A DNA stretch of 64,000 nucleotides from Desulfoscipio geothermicus (GTDB lineage: Bacteria > Bacillota > Desulfotomaculia > Desulfotomaculales > Desulfallaceae). The position numbers and the translations under genes are program-made. Shown here piece by piece: positions 52,236-61,986 of the stretch. Position 1 is the first letter of the stretch; every line of letters begins with the position of its first letter. Below the pieces are notes generated by a model. The model did not search any database. It was not told the origin of the DNA and saw only the letters and a list, made by a program, of their open reading frames with translations. The stretch covers positions 1 through 64,000 of the forward strand of contig JAENZP010000005.1 of assembly GCA_016841205.1 (NCBI GenBank). Direction: 5' to 3'.

Positions 52236-52517
52236 ATGATTGATAAACTTTAGTGCAATCACTGGTGGAGATGAGGAATAACCCCTGACCTTCTGCATAC
52301 GAATCAGGCGTGCTCCAGAGTGGTAAGTTTTATGCCCGGCGGTAAAAAATCGTCGGGTATAATGCTTGATAGAGGGGCAAGATCGCCGGGAACAGATATT
52401 AAACCTTACTGATGAGAGGGTTAAGAAATTAAATGTGTATATACACACATTTCAATAAAACAAATCTAATTTGTACCATGGTTATGTGCGAGAGACTGGG
52501 GGTGAAAATCCCCCGGT
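52236..52517. other. Intergenic region with structured RNA-like hairpin
   Basis: AGACTGGGGG (52491-52500) and CCCCCGGTCT (about 52509-52518) form a 10-bp stem with TGCGAGAG before it. The pattern GTGCGAGAGACTGGGGGTGA resembles segments of group II intron RNA, so it may be an intron relic; an intron ORF is not beside it. The hairpin also sits at the 3' end of the MaoC gene. Confidence 0.3.
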
Positions 52518-52955
52518 CTACCCGACCCTTCTAGCTATGATTGCTTCTGTAATAGTATCCATCACCATTACACCATCTTGATTAAAAATGGTTATTTTGA
52601 TCTCAACAATACCATTATATGGATTCCTTGCGGTTAATTTGTTAATCGTTGCTATGCCTTGTAGGACATCACCAGCAAATACGGGCGAAAACCAATCAAC
52701 TCTAAAGCTCTGGGCAGCAATAAATTGATCACTAATAATATTACTTTCAACAAATTTAGCCCAAACGGACATAAAAGTCATTATTCCCGGAGCTAAAAGC
52801 ACCTCAAATTTCGATTTTTGGGCAAACTCTTCATCCAAATGAATTGGTTGCGGATCATACTCCTGAGCGAATTTCATCATTTTTTCTTTATTAATTGTAA
52901 CACTTTCCACCTTAAATTCTTGTCCTATTGTAAAATCATCAAAATACATGTACAT
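52518..52955 (-). CDS. MaoC-like dehydratase (hotdog fold)
   Basis: 145 residues. The hotdog pattern is visible: FDDFTIGQEFKVESVTI, then FAQEYDPQPIHLDEEFAQ with the family's catalytic Asp/His pair in DPQPIHLD, and PGIMTFMSVWAKF. The family hydrates enoyl-CoA or similar acyl thioesters. No beta-oxidation partners are adjacent. Confidence 0.9.
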   Translation of the reverse strand: MYMYFDDFTIGQEFKVESVTINKEKMMKFAQEYDPQPIHLDEEFAQKSKFEVLLAPGIMTFMSVWAKFVESNIISDQFIAAQSFRVDWFSPVFAGDVLQGIATINKLTARNPYNGIVEIKITIFNQDGVMVMDTITEAIIARRVG

Positions 52956-53304
52956 CTTCCTCTAATTTTATAAATTCTAATAAATAAAATAAGATCTTAT
53001 GAAGCAGCAACCGTACTATATAATAAAGCAGGTTCCGATATCAAGCAAGCTACGATTTAGCAGCAATGATTTAGCACCTAAAAAACATAATAGTACACGT
53101 CTATTTAATTATCAATAAAAATATATATTTAAAATTCAACTACATTCGTCAAAATCCTTTAAAAAAATGTAAAATCAAATATACGCTGGCTAATTGTAAA
53201 AGTCATTATAAATTAAAATGAACTTTACTAAATAATGCGTATTATCAACAATACCGCAGATGCAGGAAAAGCCTGTCTTAAAAATATCACGTTTTTTTGC
53301 TTAT
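52956..53304. other. AT-rich intergenic region
   Basis: Between the MaoC gene (minus) and the FadR-type gene (plus). No gene with a ribosome binding site was seen. Confidence 0.4.
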
Positions 53305-53351
53305 AGACATCTGACGTCTTACTTGAAAAAAGATGTCTGATACAGTATTAT
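53305..53351 (+). promoter_or_regulatory. FadR-type gene promoter with inverted repeat
   Basis: TTGAAA (53323-53328) and TATTAT (53346-53351) are 17 bases apart. AGACATCT (53305-53312) and AGATGTCT (53331-53338) form an inverted repeat that straddles the -35, with one arm in the spacer, as expected for autorepression. Confidence 0.6.
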
Positions 53352-53384
53352 TATATTAAAAATTTTAATGGGGAGGATCGCTCT

Positions 53385-54071
53385 ATGGCAACAGTAGGAA
53401 GAAGTCTGGCTGAAAACGTAGCGGAAGATATTCTTGCAATGATTACCATAGATAAAAAGTTCGCAATTGGAGATAAGCTCCCTAATGAAAACGAACTATC
53501 TGCAAATTTACATGTCAGCCGTACTACATTACGCGAAGCGATTCGTATTTTAGTGGCTCATAATGTCTTAGAAATTCAACGCGGAAAAGGAACTTATATT
53601 AAAAACAACCAAGAGTTAAACGAGGAATTTGGCTTAAAAGAGCTCTCAACATTCAAAGTTGACGTTAAAGATTTATATGAAATGCGTCTGATATTTGAGC
53701 CGCAAGCAGCCTTCTATGCTACCAAACGAGCTACAGATAAAGAAATAGAGCGAATTCTGTACTATGGTAGGCTAGAAGAAGAACTGATTTTAAAAAAGGA
53801 AGATCGAACTGAAGTTGAACAGGCATTTCATAAATCAATCGCAAAGGCAACCCATAACGAGTTTATGAACCGGCTCATTCCTATCCTTTATCAAGCCATT
53901 GACAAGGGAGTCCCTTTATCTAACACAAATGAAGAAATGGTTCAGAATACCTTGAGTGACCATCGAATGATCATGGAGTTTTTATTAAGACGAGATGCCG
54001 AAGGGGCAAAAACTGCTATGAAACTGCATATTATACATGCAATGAGAGGCTTTGGAATTATGGAAGAATAA
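53385..54071 (+). CDS. FadR-subfamily GntR transcriptional regulator
   Basis: 228 residues. The N-terminal wHTH (LAENVAEDILAMIT; KLPNENELSANLHVSRTTLREAIRIL; EIQRGKGTYI) occupies about 5-75. The C-terminal all-helical FCD ligand domain has the metal-binding pattern DLYEMRLIFEPQAAF, FHKSIAKATHN and DHRMIMEFLL ... HIIHAM. Such proteins sense organic acids. It precedes ilvD by 134 bp; that gene has its own promoter, so it may be a target. Confidence 0.92.
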   Translation: MATVGRSLAENVAEDILAMITIDKKFAIGDKLPNENELSANLHVSRTTLREAIRILVAHNVLEIQRGKGTYIKNNQELNEEFGLKELSTFKVDVKDLYEMRLIFEPQAAFYATKRATDKEIERILYYGRLEEELILKKEDRTEVEQAFHKSIAKATHNEFMNRLIPILYQAIDKGVPLSNTNEEMVQNTLSDHRMIMEFLLRRDAEGAKTAMKLHIIHAMRGFGIMEE

Positions 54072-54082
54072 ATACTTACTTC

Positions 54083-54108
54083 AAGCTGTTTTTATAAACA
54101 GCTTTTTT
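54083..54108 (+). terminator. Terminator of the FadR-type gene
   Basis: AAGCTGTTT-TTAT-AAACAGCTT followed by TTTTTTTC: a textbook intrinsic terminator. Confidence 0.85.
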
Positions 54109-54138
54109 TCTTTTTTTATTGTTGTATAACCAATTCTA

Positions 54139-54167
54139 TTGTTATATGACATCATGCAATATATAAT
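54139..54167 (+). promoter_or_regulatory. ilvD promoter
   Basis: TTGTTA (54139-54144) and TATAAT (54162-54167) are 17 bases apart, 39 bp upstream of the ilvD start. Confidence 0.6.
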
Positions 54168-54205
54168 ATAGTAATACAACTATATTTCAGTGAGGTGTTC
54201 GAGTA

Positions 54206-55900
54206 ATGAATAGCGACGCAGTAACCAAAAGTACACCGCAGCGCGCATTGTTTCATGCGCTGGGTTTGACAGATGAGGAAATGGAAAGGCCATTAATCGG
54301 CATTGTCAGCTCACAAAACGATATCGTTCCGGGGCATATGAATCTGGATAAAATCGTTGAAGCGGTAAAGCTGGGTGTAGCCATGGCTGGAGGAACTCCG
54401 CTTGTCTTCCCCGCAATTGCTGTATGTGACGGCCTTGCAATGGGACATCAGGGCATGAAGTATTCACTTGTTACAAGGGAATTGATTGCCGACTCTACCG
54501 AGGCTATGGTATTGGCTCATGCTTTTGACGCTCTGGTCATGGTTCCGAATTGTGATAAAAACGTCCCCGGGTTATTAATGGCTGCAGCGCGATTAAATAT
54601 TCCAAGCATATTTGTCAGCGGAGGACCGATGCTTGCAGGTAAAGTGGATGGACAGAAAACTAGTTTTTCCAGTGTTTCTGAAGCAGTTGGTGCATTTAAT
54701 GCTGGAAAGATTACTAAGGAAAAATTACTTGAATTTGAAAACAAAGCCTGCCCAACCTGTGGTTCCTGTTCAGGCATGTATACAGCTAATAGCATGAACT
54801 GCCTGACGGAGGTATTGGGAATGGCGCTGCAAGGTAATGGTACGATTCCGGCGGTTTATTCGGAACGGATTCAGTTAGCAAAGCATACAGGTATGAAGAT
54901 TATGGAGCTGTTCAAAAAAGATATCCAACCGAGGGATATTTTGACCGAGGAAGCCTTTAAAAATGCCTTGACCATAGATATGGCACTAGGTTGCAGTACC
55001 AACAGCATGCTGCATCTTCCAGCGATTGCTCATGAATGTGGTATTAAATTAAATCTTGATCTGGTAAATGAAATAAGTGACCGGACACCAAATCTCTGCC
55101 ATCTCGCACCCACCGGCCATACCTATATAGAAGATTTTAATGAAGCCGGTGGTATCTATACGGTAATGAACGAAATCAATAAATTAGGCTTGCTCAAAAC
55201 CAATTTGATGACCTGCACAGGTAAACTTGTTGCGCAAAACATTGAAGGCTGTATCAATAAAAATACGGAGGTAATTAGACCTGTCGATAACCCTTACAGC
55301 AAAACAGGCGGAATTGCTGTATTAAAAGGTAATCTGGCATTCGATTCCTGTGTTGTCAAGCAATCCGCCGTTGCACCCGAAATGCTCAAACATGAAGGCC
55401 CTGCAAAAGTATTTGACTGCGAAGAAGATGCCTCGCAGGCAATTAATTCCGGCAAAATCGTAGCAGGAGATGTTGTTGTGATCCGGTATGAAGGCCCAAA
55501 GGGCGGGCCCGGCATGAGGGAAATGTTAAACCCCACATCCGCCATTATAGGACGCGGACTGGGAGAAAGCGTCGCACTAATTACCGATGGGCGATTTAGT
55601 GGCGCAACCAGAGGGGCAGCAATCGGCCATGTTTCTCCCGAAGCGGCAGTAGGAGGTAATATCGCTTTAATAGAGAACGACGACATCATTCAAATTGATA
55701 TTACGGCAAAAAAGATTAACTTCGTTATAGATGATACCGTCCTGAAAAAGCGCAGAGAAAAGTGGATGCCAAGAGAGCCCAAAATTACAACGGGATACCT
55801 CTCAAGATATGCAGCCCTGGTTACATCGGCGAACAGAGGCGCAATTTTAGAGTTAACAAGCAATAGCACAAAACCAACCGCGATATTGACAGAATTTTAG
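54206..55900 (+). CDS. ilvD: Dihydroxy-acid dehydratase
   Basis: 564 residues, the normal length. Fe-S and metal blocks are present: [17 protein letters not shown] (72-88), [20 protein letters not shown] (113-132, Cys116) and [18 protein letters not shown] (182-199). It converts 2,3-dihydroxy-3-methylbutanoate and -pentanoate to the 2-oxo acids of valine, leucine and isoleucine. It is alone, not with ilvBHC; a FadR-type regulator precedes it. GAGGTG precedes the ATG. Confidence 0.95.
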   Translation: MNSDAVTKSTPQRALFHALGLTDEEMERPLIGIVSSQNDIVPGHMNLDKIVEAVKLGVAMAGGTPLVFPAIAVCDGLAMGHQGMKYSLVTRELIADSTEAMVLAHAFDALVMVPNCDKNVPGLLMAAARLNIPSIFVSGGPMLAGKVDGQKTSFSSVSEAVGAFNAGKITKEKLLEFENKACPTCGSCSGMYTANSMNCLTEVLGMALQGNGTIPAVYSERIQLAKHTGMKIMELFKKDIQPRDILTEEAFKNALTIDMALGCSTNSMLHLPAIAHECGIKLNLDLVNEISDRTPNLCHLAPTGHTYIEDFNEAGGIYTVMNEINKLGLLKTNLMTCTGKLVAQNIEGCINKNTEVIRPVDNPYSKTGGIAVLKGNLAFDSCVVKQSAVAPEMLKHEGPAKVFDCEEDASQAINSGKIVAGDVVVIRYEGPKGGPGMREMLNPTSAIIGRGLGESVALITDGRFSGATRGAAIGHVSPEAAVGGNIALIENDDIIQIDITAKKINFVIDDTVLKKRREKWMPREPKITTGYLSRYAALVTSANRGAILELTSNSTKPTAILTEF

Positions 55901-55997
55901 GCAAGGCTTATATTTATTATAATAATTGAATATTAGTCGAGAATGAGCGTAGTTGAGTTAGAGATTAGCTTAGTGGAGCCTTGTTATACTGCATAGA

Positions 55998-56026
55998 CCA
56001 GGGTCGCATAAGCTCTGGTTTTTTAT
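55998..56026 (+). terminator. Terminator after ilvD
   Basis: AGACCAGGGT and AGCTCTGGT pair around TCGCATA, followed by TTTTTTATTTT. Confidence 0.6.
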
Positions 56027-56110
56027 TTTATTAATTAATTAGAATCAAGTAGGCTTCATTGGCAAACATAAACTCTGCATTTTACAATTATCTATTAAGG
56101 AGCTGAGAAA

Positions 56111-57142
56111 TTGATACAGGACGTTTTAAAGAAATTAACTGCAAAGGAAGATTTAACAGCTGATGAAGCCTACAGCGTGATTGTGGCTATCAAAAATGAC
56201 GAGCTAAGTGACGTGCAAATCGCAGGTTTTCAGGTTGCCCTTTTAATGAAGGGGCCGACAATCACTGAAATCACTGCCATTGCCCAGGCTATGCGTGATA
56301 ATTGTAACGGCATCTTTCCGCAGGTTAGTGAGGAGCTCATGGATACTTGCGGCACCGGCGGAGGTTTGAGCACTTTTAACATTTCCACTGCAGTAGCCTT
56401 GGTTGCCGCTGCTGCGGGTATTCCGGTGGCTAAACACGGCAGCCGGTCCATATCAAGCCTTTCCGGCAGCGCAGACGTTTTGGAAGCTCTGGGTGTTGAA
56501 ATAAATCTTTCTGCCAAAGGCGTAGAAAAACTCATTGAAGAAATTGGTATTGCTTTTATTTACGCGCCGTTATTTCACCCTGTCATGCACAAAGTACTGC
56601 CACCGGAACAAGCTCTGGGTATAAAGACAATTTTTTATACTATTATCGGCCCGCTGATCAACCCTGCCAGAGCCACGCGGCATATTTTAGGCGTATATAA
56701 GCTCGAACTGCTGGACGTAGTCTCCCAAATTGCATTATCTTTAGGTTATACGCGCGGGCTGTTTGTTCACGGCCTGGACGGTCTGGATGAAATTTCTCTA
56801 ATGGGTAAAACAAGGATTAATGAAATACAAAACGGATTAATCACAACTTATGAAATTTCCCCTGAAGATTATGGTTTTACTTGCTGCACCCTCAAAGATA
56901 TTGCTACGGGAACCCCTGAAATAAATGCCGGCGTAATCCAGGATGTGTTCTCCGGGCGAAACAAGGGCCCCCGGCGCCAGGCAGTAGTTATAAATGCTGC
57001 AGGGGCTTTGTTGATAGGGGGTAAAGCAAATTCCTTCGCTGAAGGGGTTCAGTTGGCCGGTGAAATTATTGATAGTGGAGCAGCCCGGGAAAAACTGGAG
57101 CAGCTTATCACCGCCTCTCAAGATTACAGATCGGTGACTTAA
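56111..57142 (+). CDS. trpD: Anthranilate phosphoribosyltransferase
   Basis: 343 residues from TTG at 56111, with AAGGAG nine bases upstream. The glycine-rich PRPP motif is DTCGTGGGLSTFNIST (about 78-93), followed by KHGSRSISSLSGSADVLEALG (about 107-127) and the KTIFYTIIGPLINPA segment. It joins anthranilate to PRPP. The trpC gene starts 1 bp after its stop. No trpE or trpG precedes it. Confidence 0.94.
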   Translation: MIQDVLKKLTAKEDLTADEAYSVIVAIKNDELSDVQIAGFQVALLMKGPTITEITAIAQAMRDNCNGIFPQVSEELMDTCGTGGGLSTFNISTAVALVAAAAGIPVAKHGSRSISSLSGSADVLEALGVEINLSAKGVEKLIEEIGIAFIYAPLFHPVMHKVLPPEQALGIKTIFYTIIGPLINPARATRHILGVYKLELLDVVSQIALSLGYTRGLFVHGLDGLDEISLMGKTRINEIQNGLITTYEISPEDYGFTCCTLKDIATGTPEINAGVIQDVFSGRNKGPRRQAVVINAAGALLIGGKANSFAEGVQLAGEIIDSGAAREKLEQLITASQDYRSVT

Positions 57143-57143
57143 G

Positions 57144-57884
57144 ATGTACCATAAAAGAGTGGAAGACATAAATTCTCCAGGCTTAAAATTTTCCGCGGCA
57201 CTCCGGAATCAACACCGCTCCGGTAAAATACCGGTCATACCCGACATTAAATGCATGTCACCTCAAGAAGGTGACCTACTCCTGGGACGAGACCCAATTA
57301 AATTTGCCAAAGCCTTGACAGCAGCAGGCGCACCGGCAATTTCGGTGGTTACCGAACCGAAATATTTCGGGGGCTCACCGGAATTGCTCCTGTTGGTTGC
57401 TCAAGCTACTGCGCTGCCGGTTTTACGCAAGGATTTTATTAATACCCGAGCACAATTGCAAGAGAGTGTGGAGTTAGGGGCCAGCGCAGTACTGCTGATT
57501 GCGTCAATGCTGGAGAAGGAGCAGCTCTTTAGGCTTTTTGAGGATGCTTTGGCGCTGGGTTTGGAACCCCTAGTGGAAACCCATAATGAATCGGAAATTT
57601 ATTCCGCTAACGAATTAAATATGACGCTAATTGGTATTAACAATCGTAATATTATGGAATTGGAGATGGATGACGGAAGCGTGAGCACCACTGAGAAGCT
57701 GGCAGGCTTAGTGCGACCGAATGTTTTAGTGGTTAGTGAAAGTTCTATTACTGGCCCTGCAGATGTACTGCAGGCTATAGCAGCAGGTGCCCACGCGGTT
57801 CTGGTGGGCACCGCCATCCTACGTGCTAAAGATCCTGTGGAAATGTACCATAATCTTAGTGAACCGGGGGTACAAAGCCAGTGA
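57144..57884 (+). CDS. trpC: Indole-3-glycerol phosphate synthase, divergent
   Basis: 246 residues of (beta/alpha)8 fold. VIPDIKCMSPQEGDL (about 31-45) aligns with the usual VIAEIKRxSPSxG, so the expected Glu is Asp (DIK). RKDFI, VETHNESEI, INNRN and VSESSI hold the catalytic Lys, Glu, Asn and Glu of the later strands. It closes CdRP to indole-3-glycerol phosphate. GTG of trpF overlaps its stop. Confidence 0.9.
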   Translation: MYHKRVEDINSPGLKFSAALRNQHRSGKIPVIPDIKCMSPQEGDLLLGRDPIKFAKALTAAGAPAISVVTEPKYFGGSPELLLLVAQATALPVLRKDFINTRAQLQESVELGASAVLLIASMLEKEQLFRLFEDALALGLEPLVETHNESEIYSANELNMTLIGINNRNIMELEMDDGSVSTTEKLAGLVRPNVLVVSESSITGPADVLQAIAAGAHAVLVGTAILRAKDPVEMYHNLSEPGVQSQ

Positions 57885-58573
57885 CCCGGGTTAAAATTTG
57901 CGGTTTAACGAATGAAGATGATGTGGCCCTGTGTGTGAAAGCCGGAGTGCATACCGTAGGGTTTGTTGTAGATTTCCCCGTACCGGTACCATGGAACCTA
58001 ACCAAAGCAGAAGCCGGGTCACTAATTGACAAAGTGCCGCCTTTTGTAAGCTCCTGTGTAGTAACCGGGGGACCGGTGGAGCAAACGTTGGCTGTTGCTA
58101 AAGTCACCCGTCCTGACATCGTACAGCTGCATTTTCAAGAAACATTGGTAGAAGTTAAAGAGCTTGCCCACCTGCTAGGCCTGCTGGGAATTAAAACTAT
58201 CAAGGCTTTGCGTATAAACAGCGACGGTAAGTGTGCCTTTGAGATCCCTGATCCTGCTATTGCAGCATGGGCTCTGGCCGAGACTGAAATTTCTGCTGTA
58301 GTGGTAGATTCCTATACCACCACCCGGCCGGGCGGTACAGGAGTTACCGTTGACCTATCAACATTTAAAACCATCCAACAAGGGATCGATTTGCCGGTGA
58401 TCCTGGCCGGAGGTTTAAATTCGGAAAATGTCCTTCAAATTATTCACGAGACTAACCCCTATGCAGTTGATGTATTGACTGGTGTAGAAAAGGGACCTGG
58501 CCGGAAAGATCCGGCAAAGGTTTACCGGTTCATGCAAGTTATTAAAGCATCGGATGTTGGCGAAAAGGTTTAA
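57881..58573 (+). CDS. trpF: Phosphoribosylanthranilate isomerase, divergent
   Basis: 230 residues from GTG at 57881, overlapping trpC by four bases. RVKICGLTNEDDVALC holds the catalytic Cys, and VVDSYTTTRPGGTG the catalytic Asp and phosphate loop. The usual GFxFxxxSPR block is replaced by FVVDFPVPVPWNL, QLHG by QLHFQE, and SSGVE by LTGVEKGPG, so this belongs to a divergent branch. It performs the Amadori step from PRA to CdRP. Confidence 0.88.
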   Translation: MTRVKICGLTNEDDVALCVKAGVHTVGFVVDFPVPVPWNLTKAEAGSLIDKVPPFVSSCVVTGGPVEQTLAVAKVTRPDIVQLHFQETLVEVKELAHLLGLLGIKTIKALRINSDGKCAFEIPDPAIAAWALAETEISAVVVDSYTTTRPGGTGVTVDLSTFKTIQQGIDLPVILAGGLNSENVLQIIHETNPYAVDVLTGVEKGPGRKDPAKVYRFMQVIKASDVGEKV

Positions 58574-58793
58574 TCTACAGATGGTTTCTTAAATTAGCAG
58601 GTTCCAGTTCTAGAAATGTGCATTAACATTACCTAACCAAAGGCGAATCTTAAAATCTACATTTACTATCTTTATTTTTTTTTTGCACGCAGGAATCTTT
58701 AATAAAAATTTACGCACAGGATGTGATTATAAGGATTAATTACGTAAATGAGTACAAGTTGGTGTTATGCTAAAAAGAAAAAGGTGATCATAC

Positions 58794-59171
58794 ATGGAAA
58801 AAGATGCATTAGCAAAGTACCTAGGGATTAAACTGGTTGAAGTAAAACCTGGTTATGCCAAAGCTACCGTTAAAATTAATAAACAATTATTGAATGGAGC
58901 CGGTGTTACTCATGGTGGGACAATATTTAGCTTAGCAGACTTTGCATTTGGTGCAGCCAGTAATTCTTATGGTCCGCTTGCATTAGCGTTAAACGTAAGC
59001 ATTCATTTTCTAAAAACCACAGGGGAAGGGGCAATTCTAACTGCAACCGCAACTGAGGAAAATATAACTAAGAAAACAGGTCTTTATCGAATGGAAGTTA
59101 AGGACGAGAAGGACACACTAATCGCAGTAGCGGAAGGTCAAGTATATCGTATGGATAATTCAAGGTCATAA
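58794..59171 (+). CDS. PaaI-type hotdog thioesterase
   Basis: 125 residues. KYLGIKLVEVKPGYAKATVK (8-27) and LNGAGVTHGGTIFSLADFAF (about 35-54: HGG then the catalytic acidic residue in the following helix) define the PaaI/YdiI branch, which hydrolyses aryl- or acyl-CoA thioesters. AAAGGTG precedes the ATG. Substrate unknown; not part of an operon. Confidence 0.9.
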   Translation: MEKDALAKYLGIKLVEVKPGYAKATVKINKQLLNGAGVTHGGTIFSLADFAFGAASNSYGPLALALNVSIHFLKTTGEGAILTATATEENITKKTGLYRMEVKDEKDTLIAVAEGQVYRMDNSRS

Positions 59172-59214
59172 TGATTGATGAAAGCTAAACATTATTTTCC
59201 AAGATTCCCTCGAT

Positions 59215-59276
59215 AAGTAAGCATAAATAATCCCCACCTTAGTTACAAAGAGGGATAATTTATGCTTACTTTAGAG
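59215..59276. terminator. Long inverted repeat hairpin
   Basis: AAGTAAGCATAAAT with ATTTATGCTTACTT and inner CCC/GGG arms form a strong stem downstream of the thioesterase gene. The mmdA gene converges from the right, so it may end both transcripts. Confidence 0.6.
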
Positions 59277-59439
59277 CGCAACAGAGGCTGCATTAAAGGA
59301 AATTGGTAATTAAAAAAATGCCCGGCTTGTGGAAAACCAGGGTTATTAAAAAGTTTACAATATTAACGGATTTAACTTGAAAGAAATTTATGTTTGGCCT
59401 GCTGTCTGGCAAATAAAGTTAAATTTCTCTCCAGCGCGG

Positions 59440-60963
59440 TTAAACAGGAATGTTTCCGTGCTTTTTGTGTAGGTGAACTACCTGTTTATTATTTAATAGC
59501 TTAAAAGCGTCAATAATTTTTTGTCTTGTTTCCCTGGGGTCAATTACGTCATCAACATAGCCACGGGAACTGGCTACATAAGGATTAGCAAACTTATCTT
59601 GATATTCTTCAACCAAACGCTTTATTCTTTCAACCGAATCCCCCGCATTTTCTATTTCATGACGATGAGTTATGTGAACCGCGCCCTCCGGTCCCATTAC
59701 GGCAATTTCTGCGGTAGGCCAGGCATACACTATATCAGATCGCAGTGCACTGCTGCACATGGCAATATAAGCACCGCCATAAGCTTTACGCAGTATAATA
59801 GTTACCTTGGGTACTGTAGCTTCCGCATAGGCAAACAGTATTTTTGCTCCATGCCTGATTATCCCGCCGAATTCCTGGGTAGTACCAGGCAAAAAGCCCG
59901 GCACATCCATAAAAGTAATTAACGGAATATTGAACGCATCGCAAAACCTAACAAAGCGACTAATCTTAATGGAGGCGTTAATATCCAGGCATCCTGCCAA
60001 ATAATCAGGCTGGTTGGCCACAATACCTACGGACTGCCCATTAATACGCCCGAAACCAATAACCGCGTTTTTTGCGTAATGCGGGTATACTTCAAAAAAT
60101 TCACTGCCATCAATGATAGCATTGATAATTTTTTTTACATCATACGTCATAAAAGATTGGTCGGGGATAATGTTAAACAGGTCTTCCTTATTAACAGATG
60201 GCTCTTTAGCTGGATGAACCGGCGGTCTTTCAAGGTTATTGGCAGGCAAGTAGCTAAGCAGCTGCTTTACCATATCTAAACAATTTTCCTCATTTTCACC
60301 CATAAAGTGAGCTACACCACTGATCTCGCTATGCGTCATAGCCCCACCCAGCTTTTCCATGCTGACATCCTCACCGGTTACCACTTGAATTACCTGCGGC
60401 CCGGTAATAAACATTTGTCCTGTGCCTTGAACCATAAAGATAAAATCCATTAAAGCAGGCGAATAGACTGCTCCCCCGGCACACGGACCCATAATCACGC
60501 ATAATTGTGGAATCACGCCGGAAGCCATGGTATTACGATATAATATTTCCCCAAAGCCGTTTAAAGCATCTACGCCTTCCTGAATCCTTGCCCCACCCGA
60601 ATCATTTAAGCCAATAATTGGAGCGCCGGTACGCATGGCCAAATCCAAAACTTTACATGTTTTTTGGGAGTGCACTCGACCTAATGAACCGCCGGACACC
60701 GTAAAATCTTGGGCATATACGTATACTTCTCTACCATTAATCAATCCGTATCCGGTAACTACTCCCTCCCCTGGATTTGTATCCGGGTCACCGGCAAATG
60801 CACCTATCTCTTTAAATGTACCGGGATCAAAAAGATAATCAATTCTCTCCCTGGCTGTCTTTTTGCCGGCCTTGTGTTGTTTATCAATTTTATTTTCACC
60901 ACCGCCAGCGGTAACTTTTGATCTGAGCTTATTTAGTTTAACCATCTTAGCCTGCATAGTCAC
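59440..60963 (-). CDS. mmdA: Methylmalonyl-CoA decarboxylase/propionyl-CoA carboxylase carboxyltransferase subunit
   Basis: 507 residues with the crotonase-like carboxyltransferase double domain. KKTARERIDYLFDPGTFKEI, FTVSGGSLGRVHSQKTCKVL, GLNDSGGARIQEGVDAL, MGPCAGGAVYSPAL and KAYGGAYIAMCS are the family blocks. It moves CO2 between biotin and (methyl)malonyl-/propionyl-CoA. The biotin-carrier and membrane decarboxylase subunits are not beside it, so decarboxylase and carboxylase roles cannot be told apart. GAGGAGGA precedes the GTG start. Confidence 0.92.
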   Translation of the reverse strand: MTMQAKMVKLNKLRSKVTAGGGENKIDKQHKAGKKTARERIDYLFDPGTFKEIGAFAGDPDTNPGEGVVTGYGLINGREVYVYAQDFTVSGGSLGRVHSQKTCKVLDLAMRTGAPIIGLNDSGGARIQEGVDALNGFGEILYRNTMASGVIPQLCVIMGPCAGGAVYSPALMDFIFMVQGTGQMFITGPQVIQVVTGEDVSMEKLGGAMTHSEISGVAHFMGENEENCLDMVKQLLSYLPANNLERPPVHPAKEPSVNKEDLFNIIPDQSFMTYDVKKIINAIIDGSEFFEVYPHYAKNAVIGFGRINGQSVGIVANQPDYLAGCLDINASIKISRFVRFCDAFNIPLITFMDVPGFLPGTTQEFGGIIRHGAKILFAYAEATVPKVTIILRKAYGGAYIAMCSSALRSDIVYAWPTAEIAVMGPEGAVHITHRHEIENAGDSVERIKRLVEEYQDKFANPYVASSRGYVDDVIDPRETRQKIIDAFKLLNNKQVVHLHKKHGNIPV

Positions 60964-61102
60964 TATTGTAAAAAATCCTCCTCAAGATTTAGCAACAGTT
61001 TACATTTTTATTATGCCCAAGCTAAACTTTATTCAGAAAAAGCCTAAAAACATAAAAATAAATTACTCACCATAATTATGTCACTCCTTTCTAAAAATAA
61101 AA

Positions 61103-61133
61103 CCTTTCGTTTAGGATGATCCAAAACGAAAGG
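61103..61133 (-). terminator. Terminator of the YmaF-like gene
   Basis: CCTTTCGTTT (61103-61112) pairs with AAACGAAAGG (61124-61133); the minus-strand transcript continues with TTTTATTTTT. Confidence 0.75.
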
Positions 61134-61202
61134 CTTTGCTTTCACGATTCTCCGAAAAATTAGTTCGGCATATTATGAAAAATTGTGTTTGAAAGAATAT
61201 AT

Positions 61203-61571
61203 TTAAAAAGTCTGCTCGTATGGTTTTGGATGGTGATCTTCAGGGGTTGCTTCGACATAACCTTCAATCATGTGATCATGGCCAAAATTGCAACTAGTTC
61301 TAAATGAAACATAGTGGGTATGTTGGCCATTCGGTAACATTATAGCCAGACCAGTATAAGCATTATAAACATGGTAGTAGCCATGGTTAAAAGTTGTTTG
61401 ACCTATTATTTGGTGACAATGGCTGGCCCCATTTGGAATAGGCGGACCGGATACTCCAGGATGAATGTGACAATGGCCTTGGTTGCAGCTAGTTATGCCG
61501 GTATGATCATGTACATGAAGACATGCCATTTCATCTGTGAATTGATATGATTGAGTTTTATTTTCTGACAA
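61203..61571 (-). CDS. YmaF family His-rich protein
   Basis: 122 residues. Repeated His-rich blocks, ACLHVHDHTGITSCNQGHCH, ISHCHQIIGQTTFNHGYYHVY and LPNGQHTHYVSFRTSCNFGHDH, match the YmaF family, found in spore formers and having no proven role. The many His and Cys suggest metal binding. It has its own terminator. Start ATG at 61571. Confidence 0.88.
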   Translation of the reverse strand: MSENKTQSYQFTDEMACLHVHDHTGITSCNQGHCHIHPGVSGPPIPNGASHCHQIIGQTTFNHGYYHVYNAYTGLAIMLPNGQHTHYVSFRTSCNFGHDHMIEGYVEATPEDHHPKPYEQTF

Positions 61572-61706
61572 AAGGATTTCCTCCCTTCTTGAATAGTTAA
61601 TCTTATAATATGATATTTTTTAAGAAGTTGCTCCCATTTATAGATAATAAAACCAATAATTTATTCTCTTCCCAATTACCCTTAACTCACTTAATGCAAA
61701 AAAAAA

Positions 61707-61721
61707 CGCCGGTAAGCGGCG
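61707..61721 (-). terminator. Terminator of the 78-codon gene
   Basis: CGCCG-GTAAG-CGGCG followed on the minus strand by TTTTTTTTT: a short, strong intrinsic terminator. Confidence 0.8.
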
Positions 61722-61749
61722 ATATTTTATATTAAAATCTGATAAAATA

Positions 61750-61986
61750 CTAATGAACGACTGGACCTTCATAATCAATTTCACCAAAATCGATAAAGTT
61801 TTTCTCCTTACGATCCATTTCGGACAAACGGTCGTCCAAACGTTTGCGCTTTTTGGGAGCCGGTTGTCCCGGCGCTATCTCTCCCGGCCGACCGTACTTT
61901 CTTTGTAGTTCCTCCAGTTCATGCGACGAAAGGTAGTAGTTGGTGGCATTAAATTGTTTTTGTCTTTTGAGCTTTGTGTAATCCAT
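61750..61986 (-). CDS. Hypothetical protein, charged
   Basis: 78 residues. It is soluble and strongly charged, with a basic middle (APKKRKRLDDRLSEMDRKEK) and an acidic end (FIDFGEIDYEGPVV). No domain recognised. It has a proper terminator. Confidence 0.65.
   Translation of the reverse strand: MDYTKLKRQKQFNATNYYLSSHELEELQRKYGRPGEIAPGQPAPKKRKRLDDRLSEMDRKEKNFIDFGEIDYEGPVVH

Noticed and set aside
52487-52526. Intact group II intron
   Set aside because: Only a short intron-like hairpin is visible; no complete domains I-VI or reverse transcriptase adjoin it.
55900-56110. T-box leader before trpD
   Set aside because: No AGGGTGG box or specifier loop was seen; only a plain terminator after ilvD.
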